Assembly (NCBI RefSeq): GCF_014203755.1
Contig: NZ_JACHJS010000001.1
Coordinates: 7,130,001-7,194,000 of the forward strand
Direction: 5' to 3'
Origin: Saccharothrix violaceirubra
Lineage (GTDB): Bacteria > Actinomycetota > Actinomycetes > Mycobacteriales > Pseudonocardiaceae
Length of the DNA stretch: 64,000 nt
Below are positions 16,341 through 25,008 of the stretch, piece by piece (within the stretch, counting starts at the first letter, position 1; each line of letters begins with the position of its first letter). The position numbers and the translations under genes are program-made. The notes under the pieces are model-generated. The model saw only the letters and a list, made by a program, of their open reading frames with translations, ran no database searches and was not told where the DNA came from.

Positions 16341-18482
16341 GTGACCGACGTCGAGAACGCCGTCCGCGCCGCCTTCGCCACCGGAACCCCGTTGCCGCTC
16401 GACGCGCCCGTGTCGGGCGACCTGCTCGCCGATCTGCTCACGTCCACGCCGCGTGGCCGGTCCGCGTTGCGCCTCCAGGGTGCCCGGATCACCGGTCCGT
16501 TCGCGTTGGCCGGTGCCCGCGTGCGGCACGTCGTCGACCTCGAGGACTGCACGTTCGACGAGGCACCCGACCTGCGCATGGCCCGGATGACCGGGTTGCG
16601 GCTGCGCGGCTGCCGCGTGCCGGGGCTGCTCGGCCGCAACCTGCGCGTGGGCAGCGACCTGGCCCTGGACCTGGGTTTCACCAGCGACGGCGTCGTGGAC
16701 CTCACGGACTCGACCGTCGACGGCACGTTCCACCTCGCGGGCGCGGTGCTGCGCGGCGACGGTGAGCACGCGCTGCTCGCGGCCCGCATCCGGCTGTCCG
16801 GCTCGATGCAGGCGGTGGCGTTGCGCGCGGACGGCGAGGTGCGGCTGCGCGGTGCGAACGTCGGCGGCAGCGTGCACCTGGGCGGCGCGAGCCTGGTCAA
16901 CGCGGACCAGGACGTGCTCGACGCGTCCGGCGTGACGATCTCGGGGAACCTGTTCTGCGACGCGGAAGGCGGCCGGTTCACCGCCGAGGGGCGCATCCTG
17001 CTCGACGGGTCGCGCATCGGCGGCGACGTGGTCTTCAGCGGTGCGCGCCTGCGCGCGGGCGTGGTCGACCGGCCGGTGCTGGTGATCCCGCGCGGCACGG
17101 CCGACGAGTCGGCGTCGCTGGTGTGCGACCGGCTCCGGGTCGACGGCAACGTGGAACTCGACGACGGGTTCACCTCCTCCGGTACGGTCCGGCTGTCCAA
17201 CGCGGAGATCGGCGGCTACCTGCGCCTGTCCGGCGCGGTGATCGGCCGACGGCAGCCCGTGGAGGACGGTGACGCGCAGGAACGCATCCCTGTGGCGTTG
17301 CATGCCGACGGCATCCGTGTGCAAGGCGACCTCGAAGCGCGTGGTGCGGTCAACGGCGGGTTCGTGGGCGATGGCGTGCGCAAGACCGCGTTGCGGGTGT
17401 ACGGCCAGGTCCGTCTCGTCGACGCGGAGGTGCGCGGCAGCGCCAGCCTGTCCGGGGTGAAGCTGCACGCGCCCGGGTTCGACGTGCTGTTCGCGGACCG
17501 GCTGACCGTCGGCGGCACGCTGTTCCTGCGCGACCTGCGCGCGGAAGGGTCGTTGCGGCTCCAGAACGCGCACATCGGGTCCACGCTCGACCTCTCCGGC
17601 GCGAAGTTGCGCAACCCCCGGCGCAGACCGGACGGCACCGTGAAGCCGTCGATCGACGCGCGCGTGGCCACGGTGGGCAAGGACCTCTTGTGCAGCCAGG
17701 GCTTCGAGGCGGCCGGCGGCGTGCGCGTCCGGTTGGCGGAGATCGGCACGATGGCCACGTTCGCGCACGCCAGGCTGGGCGGGCCGGGCAGCGAGGTGGG
17801 GCTCAACGCGCACGGGCTGAAGACGCGGGTGTTGCGGCTGCCCGAGGAGCACGTGCCGGAGGGGCGCGTGATCCTGACGCGGGCCGAGGTGTCCGCGGTG
17901 ACCGACAGCGAGGCGTTGTGGCAGGCGACCGGCGGCGTCGAGGTGGAGGACTTCACCTTCGACTCGATCACCGCGAACCCGGCCGTGGACGTGCGCACGC
18001 GGTTGGCGTGGCTGCGCAAGGTGCAGCCAGACTTCGTCCCCGGTCCTTATGAACAGCTCGCCGCCATGTACCGGGACGGCGGGGAAGAGGAGTTGGCGCA
18101 GCAGGTCCAGTTGGAGAAGCAGCACCGCCGGTACTCCGAGCTGGGCCGGGCCGGGCAGGTGTGGGGTCTCCTCCAGCGCTGGACGGTCGGCTACGGGTAC
18201 CGGCCGTGGCTGGCGATCGCCTGGCTGGGTGCGTTCTGGCTGGCCGGTGCGCTGTGGTTCCTCGGCCACGAGATGGTGCGGCTCAACGACGACGAGTCGC
18301 CGGTGTGGAACCCGTGGCTGTTGTCGATGGACCTGCTGCTGCCGATCGTCGACCTGGGCCAGGACGGCAAGTGGCGGTTCGTCGGCGCCTCGCAGTGGAT
18401 CTCGGGGACGCTCGTGGCGGTCGGCTGGATCCTGGCCTCGACGGCCGCGGCGGGCGCGACCCGGGTGCTCAAGCGGACCTGA
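16341..18482 (+). CDS. Predicted beta-helix repeat protein with C-terminal membrane anchor
   Basis: 713 residues from a GTG. Residues ~30-520 are built of degenerate repeats in which strands such as GxVRLxxAxIGGxLxLSGAxL alternate with ALxADxIxVxGxLxxR; examples are TVDGTFHLAGAVLRG, ANVGGSVHLGGASL, AEIGGYLRLSGAVIG and AHIGSTLDLSGAKLR. The regular Gly/Leu/Ala spacing suggests a right-handed beta-solenoid, akin to pentapeptide or bactofilin-type folds. A linker then leads to two transmembrane helices near residues 622-642 and 685-705. No signal peptide is seen, so the solenoid is probably cytoplasmic. Similar streptomycete proteins are sometimes annotated as membrane-associated oxidoreductases, but I see no cofactor motif here. 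Confidence 0.75.
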   Translation: MTDVENAVRAAFATGTPLPLDAPVSGDLLADLLTSTPRGRSALRLQGARITGPFALAGARVRHVVDLEDCTFDEAPDLRMARMTGLRLRGCRVPGLLGRNLRVGSDLALDLGFTSDGVVDLTDSTVDGTFHLAGAVLRGDGEHALLAARIRLSGSMQAVALRADGEVRLRGANVGGSVHLGGASLVNADQDVLDASGVTISGNLFCDAEGGRFTAEGRILLDGSRIGGDVVFSGARLRAGVVDRPVLVIPRGTADESASLVCDRLRVDGNVELDDGFTSSGTVRLSNAEIGGYLRLSGAVIGRRQPVEDGDAQERIPVALHADGIRVQGDLEARGAVNGGFVGDGVRKTALRVYGQVRLVDAEVRGSASLSGVKLHAPGFDVLFADRLTVGGTLFLRDLRAEGSLRLQNAHIGSTLDLSGAKLRNPRRRPDGTVKPSIDARVATVGKDLLCSQGFEAAGGVRVRLAEIGTMATFAHARLGGPGSEVGLNAHGLKTRVLRLPEEHVPEGRVILTRAEVSAVTDSEALWQATGGVEVEDFTFDSITANPAVDVRTRLAWLRKVQPDFVPGPYEQLAAMYRDGGEEELAQQVQLEKQHRRYSELGRAGQVWGLLQRWTVGYGYRPWLAIAWLGAFWLAGALWFLGHEMVRLNDDESPVWNPWLLSMDLLLPIVDLGQDGKWRFVGASQWISGTLVAVGWILASTAAAGATRVLKRT

Positions 18483-18504
18483 CCTGGGTGACTACTCCCG
18501 GTGA

Positions 18505-18520
18505 TGTGTTACAGCACACA
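18505..18520. promoter_or_regulatory. Possible CRP-like dyad upstream of the secreted-protein gene
   Basis: TGTGTTACAGCACACA matches the CRP consensus TGTGA-N6-TCACA at 8 of 10 positions. It lies ~140 bp upstream of the TTG start at 18659 and just after the beta-helix gene. One site of this quality can arise by chance. Confidence 0.3.
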
Positions 18521-18658
18521 GTGTCGATCACACGATCCGGGGAACAGCCCGCGAAGTTGATGCGAACGCCCCTCGCCGACTGGCAATCTCGTCGCCGTCG
18601 GACCGGTGGTGATCACCTCGCCGACAAGACCCCAGTCCTTTCAGGTGGAGGTACCGCG

Positions 18659-19438
18659 TTGTCCGCAGTCGACCGGCACACGGGAGCGAGCCGCATTCGG
18701 CGGCTGCTCACCCGTGCGCTGCTCGTCGCGGGCGGCACGTTGGCGGGCACCACCGCCGCCTGGGCGTTGTCCGACGCGTCCGCGTCCGCGCTGCCCCTCG
18801 ACCAGGACCTGGTCCCGGTCGTCGGCGAGGCGCCGACCCTGGAGTCGGTCGACCTCACGCCCGTCGGGGACGCCGTGCGCGCCCTCGACTCGGTCGTGCA
18901 GGTGCCCGACGCTCCCGCGCCGAAGCTCGACCGCGTCGCCGAGCAGGTCCGCGACACGGTCACCACCTGGCTCGTCCCGCACGAGGCGGTCGCACCGGTC
19001 GTCGACACCTTCAAGGTCGCCGTACCGTCCGCCCCGTCGCGCGTCGACTCCCGCCCCACCGCCACCGCCGTGCCGGTCGAAGAAGCCGGCACCCCGGAGG
19101 CGCACGAGGCGGACCACGCGGTCGCCCCGACCGTCCCGTCGACCCGCTCGTTCGCGGCCGGGTCGGAGGCGGCGGCGGTCGAGGCGTCCGCGGCGTCGGC
19201 GTCCGCGCCGACGTACCCCGCCGGTCTTCCGTCCAAGCCGTTCTCGCCCCCCGCGGGCGTGCCGGTCCACTGCACCTGCGGTGGCGACGGTTCCGGCAAC
19301 TCCTACCAGGGCAACGCGCTGTCTTCCGGCGCGTTCGCCTTCTCCGGCGACGAGTCCGCCATGACCGGCGCGGCACTGCCCGCCGGCCGGCGACCAGCCG
19401 TGTCCCCGGGCAAACAGCCCGGCGTCACGCCGGACTGA
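18659..19438 (+). CDS. Secreted low-complexity protein, function unknown
   Basis: 259 residues from a rare TTG start at 18659, chosen because AGGTGGAGG lies 7 nt upstream; the frame is open further upstream but lacks such a site. A signal peptide is clear (RIRRLLTRALLVAGGTLAGTTAAWALSDASA). The mature protein is Ala/Pro/Val-rich, with a segment rich in VxVPDAPAPKLDRVAEQVRD and a C-terminal CTCGGDGSGNSYQGNALSSG stretch with two Cys. That Gly-Asn-rich tail resembles the GN motifs of the next gene, so the pair may assemble together on the surface. No known domain is recognised. Confidence 0.72.
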   Translation: MSAVDRHTGASRIRRLLTRALLVAGGTLAGTTAAWALSDASASALPLDQDLVPVVGEAPTLESVDLTPVGDAVRALDSVVQVPDAPAPKLDRVAEQVRDTVTTWLVPHEAVAPVVDTFKVAVPSAPSRVDSRPTATAVPVEEAGTPEAHEADHAVAPTVPSTRSFAAGSEAAAVEASAASASAPTYPAGLPSKPFSPPAGVPVHCTCGGDGSGNSYQGNALSSGAFAFSGDESAMTGAALPAGRRPAVSPGKQPGVTPD

Positions 19439-19642
19439 TCCCACACCGCGCGGTCCGCGGCGGCCCTTCCGGCCCGCCCCGGTGATCGACCGTCGCGCGG
19501 TGCACCACGCGCATCGAGAACGGTCGGGATGCCGCGTCCCCAGAACCACCTCTCAACCCGGGCGGCCGTCGAGCCCCGACGTGTGCGCACGTCCGCCCCC
19601 ACACCAAATCCCCCTCCGCAGGGACATCACTAAGGAGACCTC

Positions 19643-22627
19643 ATGAGCACCTGGGCCAAGCGCGGCATCAAGACCGCACTTGTCACCGGTGGTTTGCTGA
19701 TGCTCGGCACGGGCATCGCGTCCGCGCAGGACGCCAGCCCCGACGCGCAGCCGAAGGGCGTGGACGCCACCAACGTCCTCGACGTCAAGGCCAAGGTGCC
19801 GGTCGTCGTCGACCAGAACAAGGTCGGCCTGCTCAACGGCACGCAGGACGCCCCCGAGTTCAACCGCACGATCGAGACCCCGAGCGTCAACGAGGTCCTC
19901 GGCGGTCGCTCCAACCCGCTGTTCCGCGGCGTGCAGGGCACGCTGAGCCGCGCCGAGACCGGCACGGCGATCGGCGGCAACAAGGTCGTCGGCGACGTCG
20001 TCGCACCGGTCACGGTGTGCGGCAACGCCATCGCGGCCGGCGGCAACGCCAGCGTCCAGGGCGCCGAGTGCGACCAGTCCGTGGAGAGCACCCGCACCAC
20101 CGAGACGACCGGCGAGCGCGGCACGATCGCGGGCAACGTCGTCTCCGTCGCCGCCGCCGAGTCGGCCCAGGCGACCGGCAACGCGATCGCGGTGGTCGGC
20201 AACGCCGACGCGAGCACCACCGCCTCCCAGGACGCCACCGCCGGTGGCGACGTCACCACCAACGGCGAGCGCGGCACGATCGCGGGCAACATCGTCGCCG
20301 TCCAGAACGCGACTCCGGTCCAGGTCACCAACAACGCGATCTCCGGCGTCGGCAACGCCCGCAGCGAGTCGACCGCCGACAACACCGCGACCGCGCCCGG
20401 CTCGTTCCTGACCGACGGCGACCGCGGCGCCATCGCGGGCAACGTGATCGCCAGCCCGACCGCGCCGATCGCCGCCCTGAACGGCAACGGCATCGCGGGC
20501 GTCGGCAACGTCGAGACGTCGGCCGAGAACACGGCAACCGCCGACGCCGGTACCACGCACCCCGGCATGAACGGCATCGAGAGCTGGCTGGAGACCTCCG
20601 GCCACGACGCCGTGCTCGGGGGCAACGCGGTCCAGCCGCAGGTCTCCGGTCCGGTGTCGGTCGACGACAACGCCGGCGGCGTGCTGGGCAACTCCGACGT
20701 GATCAGCTCGACCGAGAACTACTCCGAGGTCGGCGGGTTCACCAGCACGCGGGGCACGGACTCGGTGCTGTCGGGCAACCTCGGCGACGCGCCCGTGGCG
20801 CTGCCGTCGTCCGTCGGCGGCAACGCGGCCGGCGTGCTGGGCAACACCTCGGCCGACCACACCAACGACGTCACCTCGGTGGCGGGCAGCGGCACCTTCA
20901 CCGACGGCGACGGGTCGGTGCTGGGCGCCAACCAGGTCGTCGCCCCGGTCGGCGGCGCGATCGACCAGTGCGGCTCGGGTGTCACGGCCGCCGGCGTCGC
21001 GGACGCGGTGTGCAGCAACAACGTCCTCAACGAGGTCGGCGGCTACAACGGCACCCGCGGCAACGACAGCGTGGGCGCGGGCAACGTCGGCCAGATCCCG
21101 ATCATGGTTCCGGGCGAGAGCTTCGGCAACAGCCTCGCCGTCGGCGGCAACGCCTCCGGCACCACGGTCGAGGAGAAGGGCGTCCAGGTCGGCGGGGACA
21201 CCAACACCCGCGACGACAACGGCGTGATCTCCAGCAACGCCGCCCAGATCCCGGCCGTGCTGGGCGCCCAGGCGTTCGGCAACTCGCCGGCCGTGGTCGG
21301 CAACTCCAACTCGGCGGCCGACGCGCAGACCACGCTGAACGCGGGTGGCGACGCCGTCGCGAACGGCGACCACGGCTCGCTGTCGGGCAACATCCTCCAC
21401 GCGCCGACCACCAACCCGGTCCAGGCGTACGGCAACACCCCGATCGTGATCGGCAACGGCTCGTCCACCGCGTCGAACGTGCTGGACGCGACCTCGGGCG
21501 GCAAGTCCACCACCTCGGGCACGAACGGGGCGGGCGCGGGCAATGTGATTGCGATTCCGCAGGGCACCTCCCCCACGGCGGCCGGCCACTCGGCGGGCGT
21601 GCTGGCCAACACCGAGTCGCAGATCGACAACACGTTCTCCGGTGTGTCCGGCGGCGACATCGCCACGAACGGCGACGGCGGCGCGCTGTCCGGCAACGGG
21701 ATCACCGCGCAGTCGGCGACGCCGTCCCAGGCGTTCGGCGACGGTGTCGCGGTCGGCGGCAACTCGGACGCGTCGTCGGTGAACGACTCGACGCTGGTGT
21801 CCGGCGGCAACAACGAGACGTCGGGTGAGGACGCCTCGGTGTCCGGCAACCTGATCACGGTGCCCGCCACCACGCAGCCCAGCGCCCACGGCGACTCCGT
21901 GGCCGCGCTTGGCAACGCCGACTCGGAGGTCGTGAGCACGGCCCTGTCGCAGGCCGGCGGCGAGAGCACCACGCAGGGCAGCGGTTCGCTGGCGGGCAAC
22001 CACCTGCTGAACGTGCCGGCGAACGTCGTGGCCCGCGCCTACGACCAGCCGGTCGAGGTCCTCGGCCAGGCCGACACGGACGTGGCCGACGAGAACACCC
22101 TGATCACCGGCACGAAGCAGAGCTCCGACGGCAAGAGCATCATGCTCCCGGCCGAGCTGGACAGCCTGATGGGTGCCACCGACGTGCCGAGCCTGGACAA
22201 CCTGCGCACCATGCCGCGCGTGGACACGCTGCGCGACGAGCGCTCGTTCCACGGCACGCTGCCGACCGAGGGCGTGCCCGGCCTGGACATCGTGCCCGGC
22301 CTGGCCGGCGTGCCGGGTCTCGACGGCGTGCCCGGCCTGGACGGCGTCGGCCTGCCGATCGGCCGCACCCAGCGCAACATGGGCACCCTGCCGGTCGTGA
22401 TCCCGGGCCTGCCCCTGGTCCTCCCGGTCCCGGGCGTGGCCCAGCCCCGCACCCTGACCCCGAGCCTGCCCACCCCGGCCCTGAACGGCCTGACCGTGGA
22501 CCCGCTGGCCGGCGCCCTGGCCCCGATCCGCGGTGAGCGCACCGCCGCCCCCGCCCTGGCCAACCTGGACACCCTGAGCATGTTCGGCGACCTGGACGAC
22601 ACCACCGTCCTCCCCCGCCTGTCCTGA
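19643..22627 (+). CDS. Giant secreted chaplin-like repeat protein
   Basis: 994 residues; ATG with AAGGAG 6 nt upstream. A signal peptide (residues 1-28, ending IASAQ) is followed by a ~75-residue linker. Fourteen tandem units of ~51 residues then run from about 105 to 829, each with a core like GTIAGNVVxVxxAxPVQxxGNAIAVVGNADxxx and ending in GGDxxTNG. The spacing GN(V/I)-xxP-xxPVxVCGN-xVxxxG-xxC is that of chaplin domains. Unit 1 (VCGNAIAAGGNASVQGAEC) and unit 7 (QCGSGVTAAGVADAVC) keep the chaplin Cys pair; the rest have lost it. The last ~165 residues contain VPGLDGVPGL repeats and no membrane anchor or sortase motif. It is probably a surface-active amyloid-type coat protein. A strong terminator follows. 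Confidence 0.78.
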   Translation: MSTWAKRGIKTALVTGGLLMLGTGIASAQDASPDAQPKGVDATNVLDVKAKVPVVVDQNKVGLLNGTQDAPEFNRTIETPSVNEVLGGRSNPLFRGVQGTLSRAETGTAIGGNKVVGDVVAPVTVCGNAIAAGGNASVQGAECDQSVESTRTTETTGERGTIAGNVVSVAAAESAQATGNAIAVVGNADASTTASQDATAGGDVTTNGERGTIAGNIVAVQNATPVQVTNNAISGVGNARSESTADNTATAPGSFLTDGDRGAIAGNVIASPTAPIAALNGNGIAGVGNVETSAENTATADAGTTHPGMNGIESWLETSGHDAVLGGNAVQPQVSGPVSVDDNAGGVLGNSDVISSTENYSEVGGFTSTRGTDSVLSGNLGDAPVALPSSVGGNAAGVLGNTSADHTNDVTSVAGSGTFTDGDGSVLGANQVVAPVGGAIDQCGSGVTAAGVADAVCSNNVLNEVGGYNGTRGNDSVGAGNVGQIPIMVPGESFGNSLAVGGNASGTTVEEKGVQVGGDTNTRDDNGVISSNAAQIPAVLGAQAFGNSPAVVGNSNSAADAQTTLNAGGDAVANGDHGSLSGNILHAPTTNPVQAYGNTPIVIGNGSSTASNVLDATSGGKSTTSGTNGAGAGNVIAIPQGTSPTAAGHSAGVLANTESQIDNTFSGVSGGDIATNGDGGALSGNGITAQSATPSQAFGDGVAVGGNSDASSVNDSTLVSGGNNETSGEDASVSGNLITVPATTQPSAHGDSVAALGNADSEVVSTALSQAGGESTTQGSGSLAGNHLLNVPANVVARAYDQPVEVLGQADTDVADENTLITGTKQSSDGKSIMLPAELDSLMGATDVPSLDNLRTMPRVDTLRDERSFHGTLPTEGVPGLDIVPGLAGVPGLDGVPGLDGVGLPIGRTQRNMGTLPVVIPGLPLVLPVPGVAQPRTLTPSLPTPALNGLTVDPLAGALAPIRGERTAAPALANLDTLSMFGDLDDTTVLPRLS

Positions 22628-22649
22628 CAAGCCGCTTCACCCTCCCAAC

Positions 22650-22687
22650 GGGAAAGCCCCCGGCCCCACGCGGCCGGGGGCTTTCCC
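22650..22687 (+). terminator. Strong rho-independent-type hairpin after the chaplin-like gene
   Basis: A perfect 16-bp stem (22650-22665 with 22672-22687, GGGAAAGCCCCCGGCC) closes a 6-nt loop, 22 bases after the stop codon. The downstream stem ends in CTTTCCCTCT. It isolates the surface-protein unit from the convergent exonuclease gene. Confidence 0.9.
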
Positions 22688-22809
22688 TCTGGCACGGACA
22701 TCGGTCCTGCCGGGGCCGTGTGCTGCCAGGCGCTACCGCCGTGGTGGACCTGGGTCAGGACCCTGATGCACCGCCTCCACCGGCATCTCCGGGATTCCGC
22801 ACCGACCCG

Positions 22810-23649
22810 CTATACGAGTTCCTCCGGACCGGCGGCGTGCAGGAGTGCGGCGAAGTCGTCCTCCGACACGATCGGTACCCCGTACTGCCGGGCGCGGCGT
22901 GCCTTGGTCGACAACGAGAACGGGTCGGCGGCGACGACCACGCTGGTCGTCCGCGTGACGTACCCGTGGTTCACCCGCAGGCCCGCGGCGCACGCGCGAT
23001 CCACCCACACCTCACGGTCTTCGCGCATGCGGCCGGTGAACACCACGAGATCGCCGGGGGTCAGCGTCACCGACACGGATTCGCGCGTGAGGCGACCCTG
23101 GCCGCGTCGCACTTCGGCGACGTCGGAAGGCATTCGCGGCCAAGGCACGGTCACGCCGCCCAGCGGGCCGCGCCGCAGGTAGTAAGCGAGCAAGGACGCC
23201 GTGGCGCGCGCGTCGGCCAAAGCCTCATGTGCGCTGCCGAGAGGCACTCCCGCTGCGGCGCAACAGGCTTCGAGCGATCGCGCCCCCGGCAGGAAACGCG
23301 ACGCGAGGCGCATCGTGCACAGGCCGTCGACGTCGAGGTCCGTGCCGAGGCGCGCGAATTCGGTGCGCAGGAACCGCGCGTCGAACGCCAGGTTGTGGGC
23401 GACAAGCACATGTCCTTCAAGCCGTTCGGCCACGGCGCCCGCGGCCTGTTCGAACGTCGGCGCGTCCCACACGTCGGCCGCGCTGATGCGGTGCACGTGC
23501 TGCGGACCGAGATCGCGTCCGGGGTTGAGCAGCGTGCACCACTCGTCGGTTACGCGGCCCGCATCGTCCAGCCGCACGACCGCGATCTCGATGACCCGGT
23601 CCAGCCTGGTGAACCCGGTCGTCTCCACGTCGACCACGGCGTACCCCAT
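22810..23649 (-). CDS. DEDDh 3'-5' exonuclease with C-terminal BRCT domain
   Basis: 279 residues from the ATG at 23649 (MGYAVVDVETTGF); 15 upstream in-frame codons are dispensable. The DnaQ-like domain keeps all catalytic residues: D7 and E9 in VVDVETTG, Asp in HNLAFDARFL, and His/Asp in HEALADARATAS. A BRCT domain follows (GDLVVFTGRMREDREVW ... VVVAADPFSLSTKA). Such stand-alone epsilon-like proteins occur widely in actinobacteria; the BRCT domain probably targets it to DNA or a repair partner. It lies 19 bp downstream of a TetR gene on the same strand and may be co-transcribed with it. Confidence 0.9.
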   Translation of the reverse strand: MGYAVVDVETTGFTRLDRVIEIAVVRLDDAGRVTDEWCTLLNPGRDLGPQHVHRISAADVWDAPTFEQAAGAVAERLEGHVLVAHNLAFDARFLRTEFARLGTDLDVDGLCTMRLASRFLPGARSLEACCAAAGVPLGSAHEALADARATASLLAYYLRRGPLGGVTVPWPRMPSDVAEVRRGQGRLTRESVSVTLTPGDLVVFTGRMREDREVWVDRACAAGLRVNHGYVTRTTSVVVAADPFSLSTKARRARQYGVPIVSEDDFAALLHAAGPEELV

Positions 23650-23668
23650 GATCGACGAAGGGTACCGA

Positions 23669-24226
23669 TCACCGGAACGCGCCCAGTGCGACATCGACCA
23701 GCGTTTCGACGAAGTCCGGGGTCAACGGGGCCGTTCGCAGCAACCACCGCTGGTACAACGGACCCAGCAGCAGTTCGACGGCCATCCCGAGGTCGAGATC
23801 GCGCCGCACCTCGCCCAACCGCCGCGCCACCGCGAGCCGTTCCTCCACCGCGACCCGCCGCGGCGCGAGCAGGAGCATCACCAGATCGGTCCGCCCTTCG
23901 TGCACCAACGCCCGGCACACCTGGTCGAACCGCCGTTCGCACACCTCGGCCACGGCGGCGAGCAGCTCGTCGGTCAGGTCGTCGACCACCTCGCCCCGCC
24001 GCACCCCGCCCACGACGGCCACCGGCCCCAACTCGACGAAGGCGTCGAACAGCAACGCCCCCTTGGACTCCCACCACCGGTAGATCGTCTGCTTGCCGAC
24101 CCCGGCGCGGGACGCGACGGCCTCGACCGTCAGCCGCCCGTACCCGACCGCCACGACCAGTTCCAAAGCGGCTTCCAGCACGGCAAGCCGCGACCGCTCA
24201 CTACGCCGCGCCGCGTCGGGAGGCAT
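23669..24226 (-). CDS. TetR-family regulator
   Basis: 185 residues from the ATG at 24226 (MPPDAARRSERSRLAV); a longer start at 24265 adds 13 unlikely residues. The N-terminal helix-turn-helix is GRLTVEAVASRAGVGKQTIYRWW followed by ESKGALLFDAF. The C-terminal ligand domain has the PLYQRWLLRTAPLT motif of the TetR_C_11/16-like group. The gap to the divergent secreted-protein gene is 277 bp; I see no clear operator there. The target is unknown. Confidence 0.88.
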   Translation of the reverse strand: MPPDAARRSERSRLAVLEAALELVVAVGYGRLTVEAVASRAGVGKQTIYRWWESKGALLFDAFVELGPVAVVGGVRRGEVVDDLTDELLAAVAEVCERRFDQVCRALVHEGRTDLVMLLLAPRRVAVEERLAVARRLGEVRRDLDLGMAVELLLGPLYQRWLLRTAPLTPDFVETLVDVALGAFR

Positions 24227-24503
24227 CTCTTGATCGTAAGCGCGGTCAAGTGGTCGTTTACACAAAAACCTGGTCCGAGCTGCTGCGGAAGGCCGCGTCG
24301 GTAAGTCGCCCGAAGGGGGTCATCCGACGATCGGGCCACCGTTCTGTCCTTTGTGGACAATCCAATCCTCCTATCCCACAAGGGGGATCGGTTGGCAAGG
24401 GCGCCCAGATGTGATCATCGACGCCCCCGGACGGCGGTAGGTGGTGTGAGGCGTGCTCGGTCAGGCTGACGAGGTCCAGACCAATAACGGAGTGGGGGCT
24501 CTC

Positions 24504-24911
24504 ATGCGTGGCTTGATCGAAAGCAAGCGCGTCGTCCGGACTTTCGCCGTCGTGGCCGCAGCCGCCGGCGCGCTCGCCATCACCGCCGGCCCGGCATCCG
24601 CCGCGCCGGAGACCACGGGTTGCACCGCGAGCAACCTGATCACCTCGCCGTCGACCCGGCAGGTGGGGTGGACGGTGGACTGCACCGACCGCCGCTACGT
24701 CTTCGCGGACATCACCGTGTTCTCGGGCGGCTCGGTGAGCAGCAACCCGCAGGACACCAAGTGGGTCAACGCCGGTGACAGCTGGCAGAACCTGAACACC
24801 TACGCGCAGACGAACCCGGCGATCGACCACCTCTGCGTCCACCTGGTGACGTACGTGGACCCGACCAACCCGTTCGACCAGCCCGTGGTCATCGGTCACC
24901 AGTGCGTCTGA
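24504..24911 (+). CDS. Small secreted protein with four cysteines
   Basis: 135 residues from the ATG at 24504, preceded by GGAGTGGGGG; an upstream in-frame start at 24453 lacks a site. Signal peptide: RTFAVVAAAAGALAITAGPASAAP, cleaved near residue 34. The mature ~100-residue protein has four Cys (TTGCTA, VDCTD, HLCVHL, HQCV), probably two disulfides, and a beta-rich pattern (VGWTVDC, VFADITVFSGGSV). I recognise no family. It has its own terminator at 24938. Confidence 0.78.
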   Translation: MRGLIESKRVVRTFAVVAAAAGALAITAGPASAAPETTGCTASNLITSPSTRQVGWTVDCTDRRYVFADITVFSGGSVSSNPQDTKWVNAGDSWQNLNTYAQTNPAIDHLCVHLVTYVDPTNPFDQPVVIGHQCV

Positions 24912-24937
24912 TCCGCTGATCACGTCGGTGTGAACGG

Positions 24938-24974
24938 CCTCGGCCGTCCCGCTTCGGGGCGGCCGAGGTCTTTT
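24938..24974 (+). terminator. Rho-independent terminator
   Basis: CCTCGGCCG (24938-24946) pairs with CGGCCGAGG (24960-24968), extended inside by CCCG/CGGG around a CTTC-type loop, followed by TCTTTTG. It lies 27 bases after the secreted-protein stop. Confidence 0.9.
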
Positions 24975-25008
24975 GTCGACAAAGGGACATCGGAACCGCG
25001 AAGGCGCG

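Noticed and set aside
19553..22630. A 1025-codon minus-strand open frame across the chaplin-like gene
   Set aside because: It mirrors the repeated plus-strand gene, is Arg/Gly/Val/His low complexity, and has no signal peptide or domain. The plus frame has a signal peptide, a ribosome binding site and a terminator.
24227..24503. Operator or small RNA in the gap before the secreted-protein gene
   Set aside because: I searched for dyads and hairpins and found none strong enough to report.
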